DNA from: Hamadaea tsunoensis DSM 44101
Lineage (GTDB): Bacteria; Actinomycetota; Actinomycetes; Mycobacteriales; Micromonosporaceae
Direction of reading: 5' to 3'
DNA length: 64,000 bases
NCBI RefSeq assembly: GCF_000428945.1
Contig: NZ_AUAX01000021.1
Location: forward strand, 1-64,000
The notes below the pieces were generated by a model. It had not been told where the DNA came from. It ran no database searches and worked only from the letters and a program-made list of their open reading frames with translations. Made by a program: the position numbers and the translations under genes. Of this stretch, positions 52,210-61,500 are shown piece by piece; the stretch's first letter is position 1; the number at the start of each line of letters is the position of its first letter.

Positions 52210-53453
52210 AGCGACGCCGTTGCGGCCGGAGACAACGGCAGCCGTGCCTTGACTTCAAACCCTCCGGACGTCGTCGGCCCGGCGGTCAGCTCACCGCCCA
52301 GCAGACCGCAGCGTTCGCGCATGCCGACGATTCCCCGGCCCGGATCGGCCCGGCCGCTGTTAGGGGTGCCGGCCACGCTGGCCAACGCGTGCGAACCTGA
52401 GCCGTCGTCCCCAGGGGCATCCCGGCCGCCGTCATCGGCCACCCGGACTTCCAGGATCTCGGGTCCGTAGTCGAGCGCGACGGTCACTCGGGTCGGGCCG
52501 ACGTGGCGGATCACGTTGGTGATCGACTCTTGCAGGATCCGGTAGGCGGTGTGGTCCACCGCGCTCGGTAATGCAACGCTGGGCGAGGTCACTTCGAGTT
52601 TGATGTCCAGTCCGGCCGCGCGCGCCATCGCGGTGAGCGCGTCGACCTGTCCCAGGCCGGGGTGCGGCGCTCGTCCGTTGCGCGAATCCCGCAGTACGCT
52701 CAGGACCGTTCGCATCTCGTGCAACGCCTGGGCGCTGGTTTCCTGAATGGTCACCAGCGTTTCGCGTACCCGTTCTGGGTGTTTGTCGAGCAGGTATGCG
52801 GTGACGCCGGCCTGCACGTTGATGATGGCGATGGCGTGGGCGACGGTGTCGTGGACCTCGCGGGCGATCCGCAGCCGCTCGGCGTCGACCCGCGAACGTG
52901 CCTCCTCTTCCCGGGTCCGTTCCGCCTGCCGGGCCCGCTCCACTGCTTCGGCCGCGATGACATGCCGCGACCGGGCCGTTTCGCCGAGTGCGGCGGCCAT
53001 GACCGACGCCGCGATACGGAAGAACACCCAGCCGATGGCGGCCCGCGGCTCGATGTCGGCTGCGGCGGCGAGCCAGGCGGCGGCCAGCACGGTGATACCC
53101 ACACCGGCGATCACCGGGGCCTTGCGCCCGTCGCCGTAGGCGGTCACCGTGTAGAGGGCGACGAACAGCCCGATCGAGCCGGGCCCGTCGGTGAAGCCGA
53201 CGGTGTAGTACACCAGGCTCGCCAGAGCGGCCGTGATGAACACCGCCACCGGCCACCGGCGGCGTACGGCCAGCACGACGCCACTCAGGATCAGCAGGAT
53301 ATAGCCGAGGTGGCCGACGTCGTCCAGCGGCCGTGACCCTACGTCCGCGGGTTTCACGATCGTGCCCTGAACCTGCATCACCGCAATGAACAGTCCGAGC
53401 AGGACGTCCTGTGCCCAGACGGGCAGGCGCAACGACACTGCTCGGCGTTTCAT
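52206..53453 (-). CDS. Sensor histidine kinase, HisKA_3 type (415 aa)
   Basis: Several N-terminal membrane helices (VWAQDVLLGLFIAVMQVQG; GYILLILSGVVLAVRRRW; IAGVGITVLAAAWLAAA) precede a coiled linker rich in Glu/Arg, then the H box RIAREVHDTVAHAIAIINVQ, N box ILQESITNVIRHVGP and a G box GRGIVGMRERCGLLGG. This matches NarX/DesK-type kinases. ATG 53453 starts just before the first helix, so the upstream part of the long frame is rejected. It phosphorylates the coupled response regulator. Confidence 0.9.
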   Translation of the reverse strand: MKRRAVSLRLPVWAQDVLLGLFIAVMQVQGTIVKPADVGSRPLDDVGHLGYILLILSGVVLAVRRRWPVAVFITAALASLVYYTVGFTDGPGSIGLFVALYTVTAYGDGRKAPVIAGVGITVLAAAWLAAAADIEPRAAIGWVFFRIAASVMAAALGETARSRHVIAAEAVERARQAERTREEEARSRVDAERLRIAREVHDTVAHAIAIINVQAGVTAYLLDKHPERVRETLVTIQETSAQALHEMRTVLSVLRDSRNGRAPHPGLGQVDALTAMARAAGLDIKLEVTSPSVALPSAVDHTAYRILQESITNVIRHVGPTRVTVALDYGPEILEVRVADDGGRDAPGDDGSGSHALASVAGTPNSGRADPGRGIVGMRERCGLLGGELTAGPTTSGGFEVKARLPLSPAATASL

Positions 53454-53694
53454 GTCGCGAGCATAGTGGCCGTGCGCCGGGCAGCGGCTACGACGAGGAG
53501 CGCGACCGGGAGCGCAGCGTCTACGCAAAACTGCGTACCACTGGCACCGGCGGCTACGCACAACCGGTGTCGGGAAGCCATCTCCTGCCCGAGGACGTGC
53601 CCGGGTCGGCTGGGCGACGATCGCTGCCGTGACCTCCGTGCACCCCCGTCCCCGACGGGATGCCGTCCGCTGGCAAGAGATGAAGAGGAACACC

Positions 53695-54756
53695 ATGCAT
53701 ATTCAGCGACGTCGACCTACCGCTGTGATCGCCGCACTGACGTTCGGCGCGGTACTGGCCGACGCGGCGTTGTCGGCGATCCCCGCAACAGCCGGCCCTG
53801 TCTTCCTCCCGGCGGATACCGCACATCCGGCGACCGCTACGACCGCATCCGCCTTTCCGACATTCGTGCATCTGCCGGCCGATCAGGCAGCGCATCCGAA
53901 CGCAGCCCAGGAATGGTGGTATGTGGTCGGCCACCTCAACGCCCATGGTCACCGGTTCGGCTACGAGGTCACGATCGGCGCCGGCCAGGCGCCGCAGAGT
54001 TTCATCGCGATCACCGACAAGACCACCGGCGAGTACTACACGCAGAGTCAGTGCTTCTCATCTGACCAGGCCAGCTTCTCCACCACCACGCTCGACGTAC
54101 GCACGCCCACGGCGACGCTGTCCGGGCCGATGGATGCGATGCACCTGCACGCGATCCTGCCGGCTGGTGACATCGACCTGACCCTCGGCGCGCGGGGACC
54201 TGCCCTGTACAACAATGGGACCGGGCTGATCCCGTTCCTTGGCGGGACGAGTTACTACTATTCGCTGCCCAGCCTGACGTCCCAGGGAACGCTCACCGTG
54301 AACAGCCATACCTACCCGGTGACCGGCGAGTCGTGGCTAGATCGCCAATGGGGTACCTGGGACTGGAGCACCATGCAGAAGTGGACCTGGATGGCGTTGC
54401 AGCTGTCTAACGGCGAGCGGATCAACCTGTGGGATCTGTTCGCCCAAGGCAGCGAATCCTCCTACGCGACTGTGCTGCACCCGGACGGAACCCACGAAAT
54501 TGTCGCGGTGAAGCCGCTGGCCGACACCACCTCCGCCTTCTGGACCAGCCCCACGACCGGCAAGCGGTACGGCACCCGGTGGACTGTGAATATTCCCGGG
54601 CTGCAGGCCAGCCTCACCATCGTCGTCGAGCCGCAGGGACAGGAGGTCCAGGCGTTCGGCGGCGTCTACGAAGGCGCAGGCAGTGTCACCGGACGGTACC
54701 GGGGCAAGCCGATATCCGGGCAGATATACGTCGAACAGCTCGGCAACTGGCGGTAG
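53695..54756 (+). CDS. Secreted CrtC/AttH-like lipocalin protein (353 aa)
   Basis: An N-terminal signal peptide (TAVIAALTFGAVLADAALSA, then IPATAG) indicates export. The body has the CrtC/lipocalin-like-2 signatures: EWWYVVGHLNAHGHRFGYEV, GGTSYYYSLPSLTSQGTL, GESWLDRQWGTWDWS and WMALQLSNGERINLWDLF. Such proteins include hydroxyneurosporene synthase and the AttH family, and bind or modify hydrophobic molecules. I prefer ATG 53695, with AGAGG six bases upstream, to the in-frame ATG 53680. It is divergent from the two-component system. The substrate is unknown. Confidence 0.8.
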   Translation: MHIQRRRPTAVIAALTFGAVLADAALSAIPATAGPVFLPADTAHPATATTASAFPTFVHLPADQAAHPNAAQEWWYVVGHLNAHGHRFGYEVTIGAGQAPQSFIAITDKTTGEYYTQSQCFSSDQASFSTTTLDVRTPTATLSGPMDAMHLHAILPAGDIDLTLGARGPALYNNGTGLIPFLGGTSYYYSLPSLTSQGTLTVNSHTYPVTGESWLDRQWGTWDWSTMQKWTWMALQLSNGERINLWDLFAQGSESSYATVLHPDGTHEIVAVKPLADTTSAFWTSPTTGKRYGTRWTVNIPGLQASLTIVVEPQGQEVQAFGGVYEGAGSVTGRYRGKPISGQIYVEQLGNWR

Positions 54757-55173
54757 GCCAACCGTCGAACCGGACCCGGCTGCGGGCCTGACCACGCGCC
54801 CACACGTCCACCCGTCGGGCGCGCGGACGATCCCAGTCGGAATCGCTTAGCCCTGGCCCAGGACGGCCACGATCAACGCTGAACCGCGTCGGCTGACCCG
54901 TCGAGCCCCACCCCTGTGCCCACCGACCTCGACGCCATCACCACAGTGCCGCCCGCGCGCCGCGCCGGCAATCCTCGCCGCCGCGGGAACGCACCAACGG
55001 ACACGACGCCTCCGCTGACACGTTGCCGGCGCTGGACCGAAACCGATGCAGCAAACCACGTAGCGAAGTCGCGGTAACCGTCCTGGATGTCCCCGACTTC
55101 CCAGTCCTTGGCTTTCGACATCAAAGATCAGGGAGCAGGAACCGCGACACACAAGGGATCTGAGGAGAAAGAC
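54757..55173. other. Intergenic stretch before the MmpL gene
   Basis: About 420 bases without a convincing gene. It presumably holds the transporter promoter; no clear boxes or hairpins were found. Confidence 0.4.
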
Positions 55174-57351
55174 GTGACAACCGAGACTCCCCGTACGGAC
55201 GGAGTTCTGGCGGGGCTAGCCCGATTCTGCTACCGGCGCCGCCGCCTGGTCCTGTTGACCTGGATCGTCGGCGTCATCGCCACAGCGTTCGTCGGCTTCG
55301 GCTACGGCACGCCTTCCGACAACGACTACTCCGGCGGTGCCTCCGACTCCGCCCAAGCGCAGCTTCTGATCGACAAACACTTCCCTCAACAGCAGGGAGA
55401 CACGCTGACGCTCGCGATCAAGGCAGAGAAAGGGATCGACGACCCCGCCGCCCGGCAAGAGATCGAGAAGGTCATCGCCGATCTGGACGCCTCGCCCATA
55501 ACCGGACCGGTGACCTCCCCCTATCACGACGAAAGCCTGGTCACCAAGGATCGTCGTATCGCCCGGATGACCATACCGCTGACCGGCAAAGATGTCACCA
55601 AGGCCGAGGTCAAGCCCCTAGTGGACACAGTCAAGGAAGCCTCGGGTGACGGTGTGACCCTGGGGTTGGGCGGGGACAAGGCGGAAAAGGCCGAGACCCC
55701 CGCGCCGGGCTCGGCCGAAAGCGTGGGCATCCTGGCCGCAGCGGTGGTCTTGTTCATCGCCTTCGGGTCACTCGTAGCGATGGGCCTGCCGATCATGACC
55801 GGACTGATGGGAGTCGTCGGCGGCATCGCCCTGATGAAACTCGTAGGGCACCTCGTCCCGTCGCCGGACTTCACCGTGCTCGTCGCCGTGATGATCGGTC
55901 TCGGCGTGGGAATCGACTACGCCTTGTTCATCCTGACCCGCTACAAAGACAGCCTGCAGGACCAAGGCGATCCCGAGAGCGCCACGGTCAAGGCCATCAC
56001 CACCGCAGGCCACGCGGTCCTGTTCGCCGGAACGACCGTGGTGATCGCGCTGCTCGGCCTGATCGCCATGGGGCAGAAGATGATGACCGGCGTGGCAATC
56101 GGCGCGTCAGTGACCGTGCTGGTGACGATGATCGCCGCGGTCACTCTGCTGCCGGCGTTACTGGGCTTCACCGGCCACAAGATCCACTCGCTGCGTCTGC
56201 CCCGGCGCACGTCCCGCCGCCACGGGCACGACAGTGTCCCTCCCCGGGAACGCCCTACCCCCGCTGAACGCTGGGCCGGCGTGGTGCAGCGCAAACCACT
56301 GATCGCAGCGATCCTGGCCGGCGCGAGCCTGCTGGTGCTGGCCGCCCCCGCGCTGTCGATGCGGCTGAGCCTGCCCGATGCCAGCGTTCAGCCCCACGAC
56401 CGAAGCAGCTACACCTCATACGAGATCCTCTCCGAGGGCTTCGGCCCCGGCTACGGCGCACCCCTGATCTTCGCCACCAACGTCGACGCCCAGGACGCCG
56501 ATCTGCGACCCCTCATCGAAGCGGTCACAAAGACCGACGGCATCGCCTCCGCCACCCAACCCCGGATCAGCAACGACGGGCAGGCCGCCATCTTCATGGC
56601 TTTCCCCACGACCGGATACCAAGACGAGGCGACCACAGCCCTGGTACACGAACTGCGCGACAACGTACTGCCCCAGGCCCCCGGCGGTGAACACGTCTAC
56701 ATCGGCGGCCCGAACGCCGGCGCGATCGACTTCGCCGAGGACACCCGCTCACACGTGCCCCTGATGATCGCCGCCGTCATCATGATGTCCCTGATCCTGC
56801 TGATCGCACTGGTCCGGTCCGCCACGATCGCACTGCAAGCCGCCGTGATGAACATCCTGTCGATCGGCGCTGCCTACGGCGTACTCGTCGCGGTCGTGCA
56901 ATGGGGATGGCTGGGCTCAGCCCTCGGATTCCCCACCCACATGCCGATCACGACCTGGGTACCGATGATGATGTTTCCACTCCTGTTCGGCCTGTCCATG
57001 GACTACGAGGTCTTCCTGATCTCGCGGATCCATGAGGAATACCAGCGCACCGGCGACACCCGCACCGCCGTCACCCGCGGACTGGCCAGCACCGCCAAGG
57101 TCATCACAGCCGCAGCCGCCATCATGATCGCCATCTTCACGACCGCCCTACTTGGCTCCGACGTTTCGGTCAAACAGATCGGCCTGGGCATGGCTGCCGC
57201 CGTTCTCATCGACGCCACCATCATCCGGATGATCCTCGTCCCCGCAGTGATGGAACTCTGCGGCAAAGCCAACTGGTGGATGCCCGGACGCCGGCCACCG
57301 AAAGCCACCTCGACTTCGCTGGTCCGGGTCGGAGAACAGGCCACAGTCTGA
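55174..57351 (+). CDS. MmpL/RND-family membrane transporter (725 aa)
   Basis: Two MMPL repeats: TM1 RLVLLTWIVGVIATAFVGFG, a large extracytoplasmic loop, five helices (VGILAAAVVLFIAFGSLVAM; FTVLVAVMIGLGVGIDYALF; HAVLFAGTTVVIALLGLIAM), a second loop, then five more (MIAAVIMMSLILLIALVRSA; PMMMFPLLFGLSMDYEVFLI). The GIDYALFILTR and SMDYEVFLISR motifs carry the proton-relay Asp-Tyr pairs. GTG 55174 (VTTETPRTDG) has GGAG upstream. It probably exports lipids or hydrophobic compounds. It is co-directional with the lipocalin gene but 417 bases away. Confidence 0.92.
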   Translation: MTTETPRTDGVLAGLARFCYRRRRLVLLTWIVGVIATAFVGFGYGTPSDNDYSGGASDSAQAQLLIDKHFPQQQGDTLTLAIKAEKGIDDPAARQEIEKVIADLDASPITGPVTSPYHDESLVTKDRRIARMTIPLTGKDVTKAEVKPLVDTVKEASGDGVTLGLGGDKAEKAETPAPGSAESVGILAAAVVLFIAFGSLVAMGLPIMTGLMGVVGGIALMKLVGHLVPSPDFTVLVAVMIGLGVGIDYALFILTRYKDSLQDQGDPESATVKAITTAGHAVLFAGTTVVIALLGLIAMGQKMMTGVAIGASVTVLVTMIAAVTLLPALLGFTGHKIHSLRLPRRTSRRHGHDSVPPRERPTPAERWAGVVQRKPLIAAILAGASLLVLAAPALSMRLSLPDASVQPHDRSSYTSYEILSEGFGPGYGAPLIFATNVDAQDADLRPLIEAVTKTDGIASATQPRISNDGQAAIFMAFPTTGYQDEATTALVHELRDNVLPQAPGGEHVYIGGPNAGAIDFAEDTRSHVPLMIAAVIMMSLILLIALVRSATIALQAAVMNILSIGAAYGVLVAVVQWGWLGSALGFPTHMPITTWVPMMMFPLLFGLSMDYEVFLISRIHEEYQRTGDTRTAVTRGLASTAKVITAAAAIMIAIFTTALLGSDVSVKQIGLGMAAAVLIDATIIRMILVPAVMELCGKANWWMPGRRPPKATSTSLVRVGEQATV

Positions 57352-57535
57352 TCAGCCCCGAGACCCAGAGCGGGGAACCCTCAGCCGGATTCTCCACTCA
57401 TGTCGCTCCTGCGGCATGCCGAGATCATCGGTGACGGGGAAACGTAGTTCGATTTATCCAGGCCCGGCATCGCGTCCACGCTGCGTCCCCCGGGATACGC
57501 CGCACCGGGTCTTTCCGACGATGAGCTCCGCCGCG

Positions 57536-57564
57536 TATAACTAACGTACTAGTTCGTACATTAG
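57536..57564 (+). promoter_or_regulatory. -10 box and palindromic operator before the TIM-HPPD-TIM gene
   Basis: TATAAC (57536-57541) with a TTTCCG 18 bases upstream forms a promoter. A dyad follows at once (57541-57564: CTAACGTACTAG and TTCGTACATTAG, 9 of 12 positions symmetrical), the usual form of a TetR-type operator overlapping the transcription start. Confidence 0.5.
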
Positions 57565-57587
57565 CTTGCGAGATGGAGGTACGAGCG

Positions 57588-60434
57588 ATGGCGCACGGCG
57601 TGCGGGACGCGGAGACGCTGCCCACGGATGCCATCCCGACTGGACCGCGGCTCAGCATCGCTACGGCGTGCCTGTCGGGAACGTTGGAGGACAAACTGGC
57701 TGCTGTCAGCGCGGCCGGATTCGCAGGCATCGAGCTGGTGGAGGAGGATTTGATCGCCTCGGCATGGTCGCCCGAGCGGGTGCGGGAAGAATGCGACCGG
57801 CGCGGGCTGACGATTGATGTGTATCAGCCATTCCGGGACTGCGAAGCCGTGGCGCCGGACGTCTTCCGGGCGGGGTTGCATCGCGCGGATCGCAAGTTCG
57901 ACCTGATGCATCGGCTGGGTGCGGGCACGCTGCTCGTTCACTCGTCGGAGTCTGCGGACGCGGTCGACGACGATGAGCTTGCCGCCGAGCAACTGCACAT
58001 GTTCGCCGATCACGCGGCCGCGTCCGGGCTGCGGGTTGCGTACAAGCCGCTGGCGTGGGGCCGGTTCGTGCGGGCCTACGCGCATGCGTGGCGGATCGTG
58101 CGCCGAGCCGATCATCCGGCGCTCGGTCTGGGCCTGGACAGCTTCCACGTGTTGTGCCAGGGCGACGATCCCTCGGGTATCCGTGTGATCCCGGGTTCCA
58201 AGATTTTCCATGTGCAGGTGGCGGACGCGCCTCGGCTGGCGATCGATCCGACGGAGTGGAGTCGGCATTACCGGTTGTTGCCGGGGCTGGGGGCATTCGA
58301 CCTGCCTGCCTTCATCGAGCACATCCAGTCGACCGGGTACGCCGGCCCGCTGTCGTTGGAGGTGTCCAACGACGTCTACCGGCAGGCCGATCCGCGTCAG
58401 GTGGCAATGGACGGGATGCGATCGCTACTTGTGCTGCAGGAGTCCGTGGAGCATCGCCGACCCGAAAGGGCGCGCGAAAGCGTCCGGCTGACTGGCCTTC
58501 CGGCCGCGCCGGGCCTGGACGGGATGGTGTTCACCGAGTTGGCGGTAGACGAAGTTTCCGGCCCGGCCGTCGCGCGAACGCTGACCGCGCTCGGCTTCGT
58601 CCACTGTGGTCAGCACAGATCCAAGCCGGTGCAGCTATGGCAGCAGGGGGCCGCGCGGGTTCTGGTGAACTCGTCCGCACCGAATCGGGTGCTCCCCGGG
58701 ACCGCCGCCATCTGTGCGGTCGCGGTCGAGAGCCGAGATCCGGTCGCGTCGGCGCTGCGGGCTCAGCGGCTGATGGCCCCGGTGCTGCCCCGCGTACGCC
58801 GGCCCGACGAGGAAGACCTGGCTTCCGTGGCGTCGCCGGACGGCACGGCCATCTTCTTCTGCCGCGCCACCCATGACGGTCCGGCTCCCGGCGCGGGTGG
58901 CCCGCGGCAGACCGCAGGGATCGCAGTGGAACCGCAAGCCTGTGGCGATGGCTGGCTGCACGATTTCGTTACCACGGGCCAGGTTCCGCGTAGCGACCGG
59001 TGGGTGACGGCGACTGATCACATTTCGCTGACCGAGTCGGTCGACGACTTCGACCAGGTCGCGTTCTTCTACCGTTCCGTGCTCGGGCTGCGCTCGGCTG
59101 CCCCGGTCGAGCTGTCCGCGCCGTTCGGACTGATCCGTAGCCGGTCGGCGGCCGACCCCGAGCATCGCGTCCGGATCACGCTGAACACTGCCGCGCTTCG
59201 ACGCGGGGCCTGGTCGCCCGGCGTACCCAACCCCCAGCACATCGCATTTGCGACCGAAGACGCGATCGCCGCCGCGCAGGCGATGCGAGCGGCGGGCGCC
59301 GTGTTGCTGAGGATCCCGGACAACTACTACGACGACCTCGATGCCCGCCTGGAGCTGCCAACGACGACGCTGGCGACCCTGCGGGAGAACTCGATCCTCT
59401 ATGACCGCGACGAATACGGCGAGTACCTGCACTTCTACACGGAACTGTTGGGTTCGCGGATCTTCTTCGAGGTGGTCCAGCGGATCGGCGGATACCGCGG
59501 CTATGGGGCCGCCAACACGGTCGCGGTACGCATGGCCGCCCACCGTGAGCGGCGGCTGATCAGTCTGCGGGAGGGGGACGACCACGCACGTACACCGGTG
59601 CAGGAGTACTCGCTGGCGCACCTGACCGCATTGAGCCTGTCCCCGCCGGAGCTGGTGGACGCAGCCGCTGAGGCCGGCTACCGGTACGTGGGGCTACGGC
59701 TGACCCGGGTCACACCGCAGGAGCCGCACTATCCGCTGGCCACAGATTCGGCGTTGATGCGCACGACGAAGGTACGCCTGGCGGCCACCGGGGTCGAGGT
59801 GCTCGACGTGGAGCTGGCGCGGATCGGGCCGGACGTCGAACCACGCGACCTGTTGCGTTTCTTGGAGGCAGGCGCGGAGTTGGGCGCGCGGCACGTCATT
59901 ACGCAGCTACCCGATCCCGACCGATCACGCAAGATCGACCGGTTCGCGCAGCTGTGCGAGCTCGCCCGGCCGCTCGGGCTCACGGTGGATCTGGAGTTTC
60001 CGTCGTGGACGGAGACTCCAGATCTGGGTGAGGCGACGCGGGTGCTGCGCGCCGCCGGGCAGCCGAACGCCGGCATGTTGGTCGACTTGTTGCATTTCGC
60101 GCGGTCCGGGTCGAGTTTGGCGGACCTGGCGGAGCTGCCTCGGGAGTGGTTCCATTTCGCTCACGTCTGCGACGCGCCGGCGGTCGTCCCGGACACGGTG
60201 GAGGGGATCATCTACACGGCCCGGTTCGAGCGGCTGTTTCCCGGCGAAGGCGGCATCGACGTCCCCGGCATCCTCGCCGCGCTGCCGCGGGGAATCCCGT
60301 ACGCGCTGGAGATCCCGCGTGCCACAACGGTCGCCCAGGTGGGTGGCAAGGAGTACGCGCGGATGGCGATCGCGGCCACCCGGGACCATCTGCACCGGCA
60401 GGCCGAGGCTCGGCTGGCGGCAGCGGCCGGCTAA
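57588..60434 (+). CDS. Three-domain fusion: TIM barrel - HPPD-like dioxygenase - TIM barrel (948 aa)
   Basis: Residues 1-285 are a sugar-phosphate-isomerase/dehydroshikimate-dehydratase-type barrel (IATACLSGTLEDKLAAVSAA; VAYKPLAWGRF; GLDSFHVLCQGDDP; LSLEVSNDVYR). Residues about 300-635 are two VOC modules with the 4-hydroxyphenylpyruvate dioxygenase iron ligands: His in TDHISLTES, His in PNPQHIAFA, Glu in FFEVVQRIGGYRG. This pair matches QuiC-type 3-dehydroshikimate dehydratases. A second barrel follows at about 660-940 (VDLEFPSWTETPD; LVDLLHFARSG; FHFAHVCDAP; YALEIPRATTVAQ), which is not part of usual QuiC. ATG 57588 has GGAGG eight bases upstream. It likely makes protocatechuate or acts on a related cyclitol or acid. 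Confidence 0.85.
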   Translation: MAHGVRDAETLPTDAIPTGPRLSIATACLSGTLEDKLAAVSAAGFAGIELVEEDLIASAWSPERVREECDRRGLTIDVYQPFRDCEAVAPDVFRAGLHRADRKFDLMHRLGAGTLLVHSSESADAVDDDELAAEQLHMFADHAAASGLRVAYKPLAWGRFVRAYAHAWRIVRRADHPALGLGLDSFHVLCQGDDPSGIRVIPGSKIFHVQVADAPRLAIDPTEWSRHYRLLPGLGAFDLPAFIEHIQSTGYAGPLSLEVSNDVYRQADPRQVAMDGMRSLLVLQESVEHRRPERARESVRLTGLPAAPGLDGMVFTELAVDEVSGPAVARTLTALGFVHCGQHRSKPVQLWQQGAARVLVNSSAPNRVLPGTAAICAVAVESRDPVASALRAQRLMAPVLPRVRRPDEEDLASVASPDGTAIFFCRATHDGPAPGAGGPRQTAGIAVEPQACGDGWLHDFVTTGQVPRSDRWVTATDHISLTESVDDFDQVAFFYRSVLGLRSAAPVELSAPFGLIRSRSAADPEHRVRITLNTAALRRGAWSPGVPNPQHIAFATEDAIAAAQAMRAAGAVLLRIPDNYYDDLDARLELPTTTLATLRENSILYDRDEYGEYLHFYTELLGSRIFFEVVQRIGGYRGYGAANTVAVRMAAHRERRLISLREGDDHARTPVQEYSLAHLTALSLSPPELVDAAAEAGYRYVGLRLTRVTPQEPHYPLATDSALMRTTKVRLAATGVEVLDVELARIGPDVEPRDLLRFLEAGAELGARHVITQLPDPDRSRKIDRFAQLCELARPLGLTVDLEFPSWTETPDLGEATRVLRAAGQPNAGMLVDLLHFARSGSSLADLAELPREWFHFAHVCDAPAVVPDTVEGIIYTARFERLFPGEGGIDVPGILAALPRGIPYALEIPRATTVAQVGGKEYARMAIAATRDHLHRQAEARLAAAAG

Positions 60435-60449
60435 CCGCCGAACATGCGG

Positions 60450-60481
60450 TACGCCCGCCGGCCACGCTGCCGGCGGGCGTA
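60450..60481. terminator. Bidirectional terminator hairpin
   Basis: A perfect 13-bp stem (TACGCCCGCCGGC) with a six-base loop lies between the convergent fusion gene and ThuA gene. It can serve both. Confidence 0.85.
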
Positions 60482-60493
60482 CTTGTATGAGGG

Positions 60494-61483
60494 CTACTTG
60501 CAGAACGGCGTCTTGCCCATCGCCGATTCGATGCCGCCGATGATGAGTTTCTGGAACTCGGCCGCACCGGCGTACGAGCCGTCGGTGACGAAGTCCTTGG
60601 CGTCGTGGCCGAGGGTGGTCAGGAACGCCCGGCCGCCGTCGTAGTACTGGCACCAGGCGACGGGGTGGAAGTCGCCGTGCCCGGGGTGGCCCATGGAGCC
60701 TTCGGTGCCGCGCAGCATCGTGTCCTCGTCGACGGAGGCCAGGAACCGGACCTTGGACGGGAACGGCACCAGGTTGTACCACTCGTCGGTGAAGTTCCAC
60801 CGGGTCGGCAGCTCGGCGGTGGACACATCGCGGCGGTCGAGGGTTTCGACCGTGCCGGCCTGGGCGGGCCCGTGGTCGTAGTAGTTCGTCCCGCCGAGCA
60901 GGCCCTCGTACCAGGGCCAGTTGTACTCGGTGCCGAAGGCGTTGTGGATGCCGACGAAGCCGCCGCCGCCACGGATGTACTGGCGCAGCGACGTCTGGGC
61001 GCCGTCGTCGAGGGTGTCGCGGGAGGTGGAGTAGAAGATGACCGCGTTGTAGCGGAACAGCTGGTTGGGCGACGCCAGCTGTGCCACGTCCTCGGTGTAG
61101 TCGACGCTGAAACCGTTGTCCTGGCCGAGTTTGATGATGGCGTTCTGCACGACGTTCGCGGCGGTCAGCGGCGGATTGAGGCCGGCGGCCAGGGCCGGGC
61201 CGAGGTTGGCGTGCCGAGGACCGGCGGTACGCGTGTACAGCAGAACCTTGTAGCCGTTGGTCGCCGGGTCGAAGTTGCCCCAGTCGTGGTAGCAGCGTTC
61301 GTCGGTGCCGCGGCAGACGCCGTAGTCGGGGTCGCCGAGCTGCTGGGCGCCCTGGTCGCGGCCGTGGTCGTCGTGAGCGGCGGAGGGCAGGCCGGTCGCG
61401 GCGGCGAGGGTGAGGGTCGCGGCGACGCTGACGAGCGCGGTCAGCGCGACGCTGAGTCTGGTCTTGGTGATGAAACGGCGCAC
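60494..61483 (-). CDS. Secreted ThuA-like protein (329 aa)
   Basis: A signal peptide (LSVALTALVSVAATLTLAAA, then GLPSAAHD) precedes a ThuA (PF06283-like) domain: KVLLYTRTAG, RYNAVIFYSTSRDTLDD, FVGIHNAFGTEYNWPWYEGL and HPVAWCQYYDGGRAFLTTLG, HDAKDF. ThuA domains have a glutamine-amidotransferase-like fold and are tied to sugar utilisation. GTG 61483 has AGGAG eight bases upstream. It lies 17 bases after the quinoprotein gene and is presumably co-transcribed. Substrate unknown. Confidence 0.87.
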   Translation of the reverse strand: MRRFITKTRLSVALTALVSVAATLTLAAATGLPSAAHDDHGRDQGAQQLGDPDYGVCRGTDERCYHDWGNFDPATNGYKVLLYTRTAGPRHANLGPALAAGLNPPLTAANVVQNAIIKLGQDNGFSVDYTEDVAQLASPNQLFRYNAVIFYSTSRDTLDDGAQTSLRQYIRGGGGFVGIHNAFGTEYNWPWYEGLLGGTNYYDHGPAQAGTVETLDRRDVSTAELPTRWNFTDEWYNLVPFPSKVRFLASVDEDTMLRGTEGSMGHPGHGDFHPVAWCQYYDGGRAFLTTLGHDAKDFVTDGSYAGAAEFQKLIIGGIESAMGKTPFCK

Positions 61484-61500
61484 GATGTGTCTCCTGGGAG

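Noticed and set aside
54873-55124. 83-codon minus-strand frame before the MmpL gene
   Set aside because: No ribosome-binding site, motif or consistent composition; probably chance.
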